Below are positions 8,434-14,212 of a stretch of 15,631 bases of DNA, piece by piece; position 1 is the stretch's first letter, and each line of letters begins with the position of its first letter. The stretch is from Actinomycetota bacterium (GTDB taxonomy: Bacteria; Actinomycetota; Actinomycetes; S36-B12; CAIYMF01). A program made the translations under genes and the position numbers. The stretch spans positions 1-15,631 of the forward strand of contig WLOZ01000010.1 in NCBI GenBank assembly GCA_009699025.1. Direction: 5' to 3'. The notes below the pieces were generated by a model that saw nothing but the letters and a program-made list of their open reading frames with translations, ran no database searches and was not told the origin of the DNA.

Positions 8434-9230
8434 GCGGGTCCTTCCTCGATGGCACGGGCGAGAGCAGCCTCGTCGAGAGGTGGAGCGCCCGCTGCCAGCC
8501 ACAGGAAGAACTCGACGTTTCCGCGGGGGCCGGGCAGTGGACTGGCCACCACCCCGCGCACGCCAAGCCCGAGTTCGTGACCGGCTGAGGCGATCTTACG
8601 GACGGCCCCTGACCGCAGCGCACTGTCCCTCACGACGCCATCGCCGATACGGTCGCGACCCACCTCAAACTGAGGCTTCACCATGAGCACGAGGTCGGCC
8701 CCCGGGGAGGCGCAGCTCATGAGGGCCGGCAGCACCGTAGCCAGCGAGATGAACGACAGATCGGCCACCACCAGGCTCGGTTGCCACGGCAGCGCTTCGG
8801 GGCTGAGGGTGCGCACGTTCACGCGTTCCATCACGGTTACCCGCTGATCTTCGCGAAGCCTCCACGCCAACTGGCCGTACCCCACGTCGACCGCGATCAC
8901 CGACTCAACACCCCTGCGCAGTAGCACGTCAGTAAACCCACCCGTGGATGCTCCGGCGTCGAGTGCCTGCCTGCCGGACACAGGAAGCTCAGTGAAGAAG
9001 TCGAGTGCGCCACTCAACTTGTGGGCCCCGCGCGAGACATAGTCGTCGCCGCCCGCGGTGTCGACCACGATGACAGGCGCCGCCTCCGACACCTGCGTAG
9101 CAGGTTTCGTCGCCACTGTGCCTGACACCTTGACACACCCGGCGTCGATGAGGTCGCGAGCCTGCTCTCGCGATCGGGCAAGCCCGCGGCGCACCAGCTC
9201 GGCGTCGAGCCGCCGCAGGGACCCCGCCAC
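8430..9230 (-). CDS. tlyA: 16S/23S rRNA (cytidine-2'-O)-methyltransferase TlyA
   Basis: A 266-residue TlyA. An S4 RNA-binding domain (about 5-65, RRLDAELVRRGLARSREQA) precedes an FtsJ/RrmJ-like methyltransferase domain. The AdoMet loop is DAGASTGGFTD (91-101). A K-D-K-E set is visible at Lys71 (RGAHKL), Asp157 (VADLSF), Lys185 (VKPQFE) and Glu240 (GNVEF). In Mycobacterium TlyA methylates the 2'-O of C1409 in 16S and C1920 in 23S rRNA, and its loss gives capreomycin resistance; that is family knowledge. The start is GTG 9230, 5 bases after the stop of the acidic-protein gene. It overlaps nadK by ATGA. Confidence 0.96.
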   Translation of the reverse strand: MAGSLRRLDAELVRRGLARSREQARDLIDAGCVKVSGTVATKPATQVSEAAPVIVVDTAGGDDYVSRGAHKLSGALDFFTELPVSGRQALDAGASTGGFTDVLLRRGVESVIAVDVGYGQLAWRLREDQRVTVMERVNVRTLSPEALPWQPSLVVADLSFISLATVLPALMSCASPGADLVLMVKPQFEVGRDRIGDGVVRDSALRSGAVRKIASAGHELGLGVRGVVASPLPGPRGNVEFFLWLAAGAPPLDEAALARAIEEGPA

Positions 9231-9235
9231 CGCCG

Positions 9236-9607
9236 TCAGGCGCTCGCGCTGAGGTCGAGGTCGCTCAGCGCCGACTGCAGCCGACGGTGCACGTCATCGA
9301 CGATTTCAACATGCTCGGACGTTGGAGATCCGTCGAGGTCATCGAGCCTCGCGATGGCGTCGTCGACGCGAGGGTCGCCGGTTGCCCCGGGTCGGTCAGG
9401 TCGGATGGGGGCTGCCACCACCTGCTCGTCATCGTCGATCACATCGACACGATCGTCAACCGCGTCGTCGGCTGCGGTGTTGAAGTCGTCGGAGTCTCCG
9501 TGGTAACCAACGTCGTCGGGATCAGACTCCAGCGACGTTGCCTCGGCTTGGTAGGCGTCGGCGGGCGACTGATCTGAGGCCGACTCGTTGACGGTCTGCC
9601 AGCTCAC
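9236..9607 (-). CDS. Small acidic protein, conserved upstream of tlyA in actinobacteria
   Basis: A 123-residue, strongly acidic protein. The N-terminal two thirds (residues 1-75) are Asp/Glu/Ser-rich and probably disordered, with DDAVDDRVDVIDDDEQ as an example. The C-terminal 40 residues (about 78-119) form a predicted helical motif with DPRVDDAIARLDDLDG and EHVEIVDDVHRRLQSALSDL. A short protein with this C-terminal motif is common between the HAD phosphatase and tlyA in Actinomycetota (Rv1693 in M. tuberculosis occupies this place). No function is known to me. It starts with GTG 9607 overlapping the phasin-like stop as GTGA and ends 5 bases before tlyA, so it is coupled on both sides. The acidic protein next to a strongly basic one could suggest interaction, but this is speculation. 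Confidence 0.8.
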   Translation of the reverse strand: MSWQTVNESASDQSPADAYQAEATSLESDPDDVGYHGDSDDFNTAADDAVDDRVDVIDDDEQVVAAPIRPDRPGATGDPRVDDAIARLDDLDGSPTSEHVEIVDDVHRRLQSALSDLDLSASA

Positions 9608-10143
9608 GCCCCACCACCATCGACGTTCTTTTTCGCGGCAGACTTCTTGGCGGCAGTCTTCGTCGCCGCAGGCTTCTTGGCGGCAGTCTTCGTCGCCGCA
9701 GTCTTCTTCGCTGCAGGCTTCGTCGCCGCAGTCTTCTTCGCTGCAGGCTTCGTCGCCGCAGTCTTCTTCGCTGCAGGCTTCGTCGCCGCAGGCTTCGCGG
9801 CTGCCCGGGTGGCAGCTGCCCCGGTAGACACTCCTGCCGCGATGAGGGCGGCTTCGAGCCGCTCGACATGGCGTCGTAGTGCCGCGAGCTCCTCCTCGCG
9901 CACAAAGCCCACACGCCCCACGGCCTTGTCGACCTCCGAGCGGACGAGGCTCACAATGAGGTCGGTGTTGGCGCGACCCTGCTCGACCACGCCGTCTGCC
10001 ATGCCAGCGACCCTGGTGGGCAGGTCCGTGGGGTCAAGCCCCTCCATGCCGGCGCCAAGGCCGGCAGCAAGGCGAATGCCCTGCTGGAAGGCCGTCTCAC
10101 CGAGTTCGGTCAACATCTGCACGATTCCGCGGGCGGGGTCCAT
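9604..10143 (-). CDS. Phasin-like helical protein with histone-H1-like Lys/Ala tail
   Basis: A 179-residue two-part protein. Residues 1-107 are helical (MDPARGIVQMLTELGETAFQ at the start), with a coiled-coil segment REEELAALRRHVERLEAALI at about 82-101, resembling phasin or PhaF-type proteins. Residues 111-172 are almost only Ala, Lys, Thr and Pro, with three exact 10-residue copies of TKPAAKKTAA (121-150) and further degenerate copies; such tails bind DNA non-specifically in H1-like and PhaF proteins. The start is ATG 10143 with a strong GGGGAGGAG Shine-Dalgarno at 10149-10157, the best in the window, so it may be translated more than its neighbours. It ends in a GTGA overlap with the acidic-protein gene. 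Nucleoid association is an inference. No PHA genes are visible nearby. Confidence 0.78.
   Translation of the reverse strand: MDPARGIVQMLTELGETAFQQGIRLAAGLGAGMEGLDPTDLPTRVAGMADGVVEQGRANTDLIVSLVRSEVDKAVGRVGFVREEELAALRRHVERLEAALIAAGVSTGAAATRAAAKPAATKPAAKKTAATKPAAKKTAATKPAAKKTAATKTAAKKPAATKTAAKKSAAKKNVDGGGA
9691..9780 (-). repeat. Three perfect 30-base tandem repeats in the Lys/Ala tail
   Basis: The 30-base unit starting cgtcgccgca gtcttcttcg occurs identically at 9691-9720, 9721-9750 and 9751-9780, with diverged partial copies on both sides (about 9645-9690 and 9781-9800). It encodes the 10-residue AAKK/TKPA periodicity. Identity at the nucleotide level, including silent sites, points to recent expansion or homogenisation. 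Confidence 0.9.
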
Positions 10144-10174
10144 GTCCGCTCCTCCCCTTGAGTGAACCTCTACG

Positions 10175-11221
10175 CTACCGCGCTAGAGGTGCGTGCACAG
10201 CAGCGAAGTCGGTCGCCACCCGGTGGGCGTCAATCTCCTCGCCCCGATCGGCCCTCGTCCAGCACGCCACGGCTACCGCCCGCAGCAGATCGATGGGATC
10301 TGTCCCTCCCTGCTCGACGTCAAGTCCCCGTTCGCCAACTCTGACGCGCGCCTGCCTGCACTGCACAGCACCCCCCGGCAGCACCTCGACGAGGGGTTGC
10401 TCCTCGAGCAGCCCACGAAGGTCCTCTGACACGTAGGTGGGGCGCTGGTGCGCTGGCGCGGCAACGAGGTCAGCGACACCCGTGACGCCGGTGAGCACCA
10501 GCAGGCTTGGCAGACCGAGTCGCGAGCCGGCCTCGATGTCGGTGTCGAGGCGGTCTCCGATGACCAGAGGGCTGGCCGCCGCAAGACGCTCGATCGACTC
10601 CAGCATCAGCGGGGACTCGGGCTTGCCCGCCACGAGGGGGGTAACCCCCGTGACGGCCACGATGACAGCCACGAGCGCGCCATTTCCGGGAGCGATCCCC
10701 CGGGGGGTGGGCACGCTGAGGTCGAGGTTCGTGGCGATGAACGGCACCCCACGCGCCACGGCGTACGTTCCCTCAGCGAGATCGTGCCACGACACGTCGG
10801 GGCCGTATCCCTGCATCACGGCTTGGGGTGCCTCGGAATCGGTCATCACCGGACGAAGTCCTCGCTCAATGAGCGCCGCGCTCACGCCAGGTCCTCCAAT
10901 GGCCAGCACTGCGGAGCCCACCGGTACCAGCGAGGCCACCAGCCGGGCTCCCGCCTGCGCACTGGTGACCACGTCATCGTCGACGACCTCGAGTCCGAAC
11001 TCGCGGAGGTGGGCAGCGACCTCTTCGGGCGTGCGCCGCGCATTGTTGGTCACGTAGCCGACGCGCGACCCACCGCTCCGCGCCTGCCCCAGCACCTCGA
11101 CCGCGTGGCGCACCGGGTTCGCTCCTACGTAGACAACCCCGTCGAGGTCAACTAGGAGAACGTCGTGCCTGCTGACGAGCGGGCCCGACGTTGAGAGCAA
11201 AGGGTTCAGCGGCGACGTCAT
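10175..11221 (-). CDS. HAD-IIA family phosphatase (NagD/glycerol-3-phosphate phosphatase-like)
   Basis: A 348-residue HAD superfamily subclass IIA hydrolase. Motif I is VLLVDLDGVVYVG, with nucleophile Asp25 and acid/base Asp27. Motif II is TNN (58-60), the motif III lysine is in GKPESPLM (Lys200), and motif IV is IGDRLDTDI (221-229). The cap lies between motifs II and III. Residues from about 270 to 348 form an extension beyond the HAD core. The M. tuberculosis homologue in the same position, Rv1692, has been described as a glycerol-3-phosphate phosphatase; the same substrate here is an inference. The ATG at 11221 overlaps the stop of the small TPR gene as ATGA. A 31-base gap separates it from the phasin-like gene, which has its own strong ribosome site. 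Confidence 0.92.
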   Translation of the reverse strand: MTSPLNPLLSTSGPLVSRHDVLLVDLDGVVYVGANPVRHAVEVLGQARSGGSRVGYVTNNARRTPEEVAAHLREFGLEVVDDDVVTSAQAGARLVASLVPVGSAVLAIGGPGVSAALIERGLRPVMTDSEAPQAVMQGYGPDVSWHDLAEGTYAVARGVPFIATNLDLSVPTPRGIAPGNGALVAVIVAVTGVTPLVAGKPESPLMLESIERLAAASPLVIGDRLDTDIEAGSRLGLPSLLVLTGVTGVADLVAAPAHQRPTYVSEDLRGLLEEQPLVEVLPGGAVQCRQARVRVGERGLDVEQGGTDPIDLLRAVAVACWTRADRGEEIDAHRVATDFAAVHAPLAR

Positions 11222-11715
11222 TCGAACACACCCGGGACCACGTCTCCGGGCTGCCCATCGGGGGGCAGTCCCGCGTGCCGTCGTGCCGCGAGGGTCGCCT
11301 TAACCTGACCGAGCGCCGAGGCGTAGTCGGCACGGTCGGGCCTCATCGCCAGGGCCATTCCTAGATGATCGCGGGCCTCCGCGAAGCGGCGTAGCCGCCA
11401 CAGCGACAGGCCGAGCCCGAAGTGTGCGTAGTCGTCGTCGGGAGCGAGATCTGCCAGGTGCCCGAAAGCCTCGGCCGCGAGGTCGTAGTCGGCGGAGTCG
11501 AAGCGAGCACGCGCGAGGCCCTCCCACGCCGAGCGCGAGGACGGGTCGGCCGTCACTACCCGGGAGAACAGATCAGCAGCGTCGCGGGCACGACCCTCGA
11601 CCAGATGGACCCGGGCCAGCACGAACCATTCGTAGGGACCCTCGTCCGGGCCGGCGGCGGTGGCACCGTGCCTGCCGGGGTCCCAGTCGCGGGCGGCGAG
11701 GGTTGAGTCGGTCAC
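11218..11715 (-). CDS. Small TPR-repeat protein
   Basis: A 165-residue soluble protein made of about three tetratricopeptide units: YEWFVLARVHLVEGRARDAA, then SAWEGLARARFDSADYDLAA, then YAHFGLGLSLWRLRRFAEAR, each followed by a DP or RPD turn. The start is GTG 11715, with AGGA at 11723-11726 seven bases upstream. A frame back to 11769 would run into the upstream SSB-like gene and is less likely. TPR proteins are interaction scaffolds; the partner is unknown. The C-terminus ends in a Pro/Gly-rich tail. It lies 32 bases after the SSB-like gene and is coupled to the HAD gene by ATGA. Confidence 0.85.
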   Translation of the reverse strand: MTDSTLAARDWDPGRHGATAAGPDEGPYEWFVLARVHLVEGRARDAADLFSRVVTADPSSRSAWEGLARARFDSADYDLAAEAFGHLADLAPDDDYAHFGLGLSLWRLRRFAEARDHLGMALAMRPDRADYASALGQVKATLAARRHAGLPPDGQPGDVVPGVFE

Positions 11716-11722
11716 AAACGAA

Positions 11723-11726
11723 TCCT
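11723..11726 (-). promoter_or_regulatory. Ribosome binding site deciding the TPR start
   Basis: AGGA on the minus strand, seven bases before GTG 11715. It favours this start over the in-frame upstream candidate at 11769, which lacks such a site and overlaps the preceding gene. Confidence 0.55.
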
Positions 11727-11747
11727 GCCACGACGCGCCGCGACCGC

Positions 11748-12149
11748 TCACTCGAGCGCCGGTCGCCATCGCCTCAGCCGCACCACCTCAACCTCATAGC
11801 GCGAGGCCGGACCCCCTGCCCCTCGCCAGAAACGTCGGCGCAGATGTCCTTCGACTTCGACCACCTGGTCATCGGCTAGACGCTCGGCCCGCAGCATCAG
11901 GCCCGGTGCCCAGACCGCGCAGTCGATGGTGTCGACGCTGGGGCCGCGGGCTCCGGGGCCTCGCCCGACCACCAGTCGCCAGGTCACCACCCGACTTCCG
12001 CTGGGCAGGTCGCGGGCGAGTGGCGAGCCGGAGACCCTGCCGACCAGGCGTACCTCGTTGACAGCAACCCCCTCGTGGGACGTTGCGGTTGAACGGCTGG
12101 GCCGCTGGCCCCCCAGTTCCTTCTCCGTCGAACTCAAGCGTCCAGACAT
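11748..12149 (-). CDS. Single-stranded DNA-binding protein-like OB-fold protein
   Basis: A 133-residue divergent SSB. The OB fold spans about residue 28 to the end: VNEVRLVGRVSGSPLARDLP (strand 1 and turn), RVVTWRLVVGRG, DTIDCAVWAPGLMLRAERLA and DDQVVEVEGHLRRRFWRGAG, then the last strand YEVEVVRLRRW. It lacks the long disordered linker and the acidic DDDIPF-type C-terminal tip through which the main SSB recruits repair partners; it ends in RWRPALE. It is therefore probably a paralogue rather than the housekeeping SSB. The start is ATG 12149 with AAGGA at 12156-12160; the 19 extra residues from 12206 are not needed. It is divergent from the MBL gene and heads the operon leading to recN, so a DNA-metabolism role is plausible but unproven. 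Confidence 0.8.
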   Translation of the reverse strand: MSGRLSSTEKELGGQRPSRSTATSHEGVAVNEVRLVGRVSGSPLARDLPSGSRVVTWRLVVGRGPGARGPSVDTIDCAVWAPGLMLRAERLADDQVVEVEGHLRRRFWRGAGGPASRYEVEVVRLRRWRPALE

Positions 12150-12295
12150 CGGGTGTCCTTCCTCGTCTTGGGTGCCCGATTCGGCACCTGGGCGTGCATC
12201 GCCCATCGGCTACCCTGCTGGGGTGGGATGACTCAGTGAGGTGCCCGCCCCAAGGCTGTGGACAGACGAGAGGTTGGCTCCCTGTGGACGCAGAC
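12150..12295. promoter_or_regulatory. Divergent intergenic region, likely promoters for both directions
   Basis: This 146-base gap separates the minus-strand SSB-like gene from the plus-strand MBL gene and is where promoters for both should lie, including the one for the long minus-strand operon. A TACCCT hexamer at 12211-12216 could be a -10 box for the MBL gene, but no matching -35 box is present. A minus-strand AAGGA ribosome site at 12156-12160 belongs to the SSB-like gene. No palindromic operator stood out. Confidence 0.4.
12156..12160 (-). promoter_or_regulatory. Ribosome binding site deciding the SSB-like start
   Basis: AAGGA on the minus strand, six bases before ATG 12149. It supports the shorter start, which leaves the OB fold intact, over the longer frame from 12206. 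Confidence 0.6.
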
Positions 12296-13237
12296 ATGAC
12301 ATCTACTCCCCCACCGAGGATCACCAACCTCGGCCACGATGTCTTCGAGATCGATACCCAGATGGGCGGCTATACCGGTATCACTGCGGGGTACCTCATC
12401 CGAGGCGAGCGCCCGGCTCTCGTGGAGACCGGAACCGCGCTCAGCGCGCCCGTCGTGGTGGAGGCACTCACCGCTCTCGGGATTGACGCCGACGACCTCG
12501 CCACCATCATCGTCACCCATATTCACCTTGACCACGCAGGCGGAGTCGGCGACATCGCGCGCGCCTACCCTCGCGCCACCGTGGTCGTGCACGAGCGAGG
12601 TGCACGCCACCTGGCAGACCCGTCGCGACTGGTGGCGTCCGCCCGGCGGGTGTTCGGCAGCGATATGGATACGCTCTTCGGCGAGCTACTACCCACTGAG
12701 GCAGAGCGGCTACATGTCATCGGAGAGATCGGTGAAATCAACCTCGGCGGCGGCCGCACCCTCACGGCCTTTCACTCTCCCGGCCACGCGTCGCACCACC
12801 TCGGACTGGTCGACTCGCAGAGCGGCGACCTGTACACCGGCGACGCCGCAGGCGTGTACATCCCAGAGACCGCTGACGTGCGGCCATCGACCCCGCCCCC
12901 CGACTTCGACCTCGAACTCTCCCTCGAGTCACTTCAGCACTTCCGCGACCGTCAGCCGACGCGACTGCTGTTCAGTCACTACGGACCGGTCGACGCTGTG
13001 GACGAGGTGCTCGAGCGATCGGTTGAGGAGCTCACGAGATGGGTGGAGCTTGTGCGAGCTGACCGCGACCGCGGAGCCGACGTTGACCACGCCGTCGCCA
13101 TGCTGCGCGAGCGAATGGCGTCGAGCAACCGGGCGGTCGTCGACATGCCCGACGTGGCGCACAAGTTCGAGGTGCTCTCGGGTGCGCAGGCGAACGTCGA
13201 GGGGATCTGGCGCTATCTCGACTCCTCGACCGCGTGA
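12296..13237 (+). CDS. Metallo-beta-lactamase-fold hydrolase
   Basis: A 313-residue MBL-fold protein. The metal-binding set is complete: HIHLDH (His75, His77, Asp79, His80), His154 in SPGHASHH, Asp173 in TGDAAG and His218 in FSHYGP. The pattern fits a two-metal hydrolase of the glyoxalase II / lactonase-like branch; the substrate cannot be told. The C-terminal ~80 residues after the fold are helical and Arg/Glu-rich. The start is ATG 12296, where MTSTPPPRITNLGHDVFEID gives a normal N-terminus. An in-frame GTG at 12284, about 10 bases after a GAGAGG stretch, is an alternative. It is transcribed away from the SSB-like gene and followed 82 bases later by the methyltransferase gene in the same direction. 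Confidence 0.9.
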   Translation: MTSTPPPRITNLGHDVFEIDTQMGGYTGITAGYLIRGERPALVETGTALSAPVVVEALTALGIDADDLATIIVTHIHLDHAGGVGDIARAYPRATVVVHERGARHLADPSRLVASARRVFGSDMDTLFGELLPTEAERLHVIGEIGEINLGGGRTLTAFHSPGHASHHLGLVDSQSGDLYTGDAAGVYIPETADVRPSTPPPDFDLELSLESLQHFRDRQPTRLLFSHYGPVDAVDEVLERSVEELTRWVELVRADRDRGADVDHAVAMLRERMASSNRAVVDMPDVAHKFEVLSGAQANVEGIWRYLDSSTA

Positions 13238-13319
13238 TCACGGCCTAGGATAAGGAGAGAACCGGAAGCGACTTACCGGCACCCGCGCCCACACCGCTCC
13301 GCCAGATGAGGGGATCCCC
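13238..13319 (+). promoter_or_regulatory. Leader of the methyltransferase gene
   Basis: This 82-base gap contains TAGGAT (13246-13251), a plausible actinobacterial -10 hexamer, without a clear -35 box. A purine-rich taaggagaga stretch (13251-13260) is not followed by a start codon at useful distance. It could give the methyltransferase its own promoter within a two-gene unit. No riboswitch fold (SAM or cobalamin) was recognised, and the gap is too short for the latter. Confidence 0.25.
13308..13313 (+). promoter_or_regulatory. Ribosome binding site deciding the methyltransferase start
   Basis: GAGGGG, six bases before GTG 13320. It supports that GTG over the out-of-frame ATG at 13306. The following ggggatcccc is palindromic and could partly occlude the site. 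Confidence 0.6.
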
Positions 13320-14204
13320 GTGCCAGACCTTGCAAGCCTTCTTTCCGCCCCGGCACCCCTGGTCCTTGATGGCGCCATGGGCACCCAGCTCCAGCTGGCG
13401 GGACTTGACGATGGAGGAGCTCCGGAGCTCTGGAATGCCGAGCGTCCCGACGATGTCGAGGCAATTCTCGCCGGCTACGTCGAGGCCGGTTCGCGGGCCG
13501 TCACCACCAATACCTTCGGGGGCACGCTCCCGCGGCTCGCCATGCACGGCCTCGAAGACCGAGTGCGCGAACTCAACATCGCGGCCGTTCAGATCGCAAG
13601 GCGCGCGGCCGATCGTGGCGACGACGTCATGGTGCTCGGCGGCCTCGGCCCCATCGGCGAACTGCTCGAGCCGCTCGGCACGATGACACCTGACGAGGCC
13701 ACCGCACATTTCGCTGCGCAGGTCAGCGCACTCGTCGAAGGTGGCATCGACGCCATCCTGATCGAGACCATGAGTGACCTCGGCGAGATTGATGCTGCCG
13801 TGCGTGCGGTGAAACAGGAGGCCCCTGACCTGCCGATCATGGTCACGCTGAGCTTCGACACCAACCTTCGCACCATGATGGGGGTCACCCCTGCTTCCGC
13901 TGTGGCCAGCCTCTCAGCCCTCGAGGTAGCCGTGGTGGGCGCCAACTGCGGTCGCGGCATGGACGAGGCCCGTACGATCGCCACCCAATTGGCGGCGGCC
14001 CGCACCGGATCCATTCGCCTCATGATGTCGCCCAACGCTGGGCTGCCCCAACTCATTGACGGTGAGTTTAGGTACACCGGAACCCCCGACGAGATGGCTG
14101 AGTTCGCGGTCGAAATGCGTGATCTAGGCATCGACGCGATTGGCGCTTGCTGCGGGTCGACACCCGAACACATCCGAGCCATTCGCCAGGCTCTAGCCGG
14201 CTGA
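13320..14204 (+). CDS. Homocysteine S-methyltransferase-family protein
   Basis: A 294-residue stand-alone TIM-barrel domain of the homocysteine S-methyltransferase family (the N-terminal module of MetH, BHMT, MmuM). It shows PLVLDGAMGTQLQ (13-25), TNTFGG (63-68), and the three cysteines that bind zinc and activate the thiol: Cys210 in GANCGRG and Cys277/Cys278 in GACCGSTPEHI. It probably transfers a methyl group to homocysteine or another thiol to make methionine or a relative. The methyl donor cannot be read: no B12, folate or other domain is attached. The start is GTG 13320 with GAGGGG at 13308-13313. It ends 8 bases before the stop of the convergent TPR gene. It follows the MBL gene in the same direction, so a shared pathway is possible but not shown. 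Confidence 0.88.
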   Translation: MPDLASLLSAPAPLVLDGAMGTQLQLAGLDDGGAPELWNAERPDDVEAILAGYVEAGSRAVTTNTFGGTLPRLAMHGLEDRVRELNIAAVQIARRAADRGDDVMVLGGLGPIGELLEPLGTMTPDEATAHFAAQVSALVEGGIDAILIETMSDLGEIDAAVRAVKQEAPDLPIMVTLSFDTNLRTMMGVTPASAVASLSALEVAVVGANCGRGMDEARTIATQLAAARTGSIRLMMSPNAGLPQLIDGEFRYTGTPDEMAEFAVEMRDLGIDAIGACCGSTPEHIRAIRQALAG

Positions 14205-14212
14205 GGAGCCCC

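Noticed and set aside
8434..8502. Longer NAD kinase N-terminus
   Set aside because: The extra 23 residues overlap tlyA by 72 bases and are Arg/Ser-rich. ATG 8433 in the ATGA overlap gives the usual family start.
7783..8580. 265-residue plus-strand frame antisense to nadK and tlyA
   Set aside because: It is a shadow of high-GC coding DNA on the other strand; both minus-strand genes are complete and recognised.
9691..9780. Tandem repeat as an origin iteron array
   Set aside because: The 30-base repeats lie wholly inside a coding frame and encode the Lys/Ala tail; no DnaA boxes or A/T-rich region accompany them.
12339..13253. 304-residue plus-strand frame in the MBL region
   Set aside because: It is Ser/Arg/Thr-rich and lacks motifs; the overlapping frame has all metal ligands of an MBL-fold enzyme.
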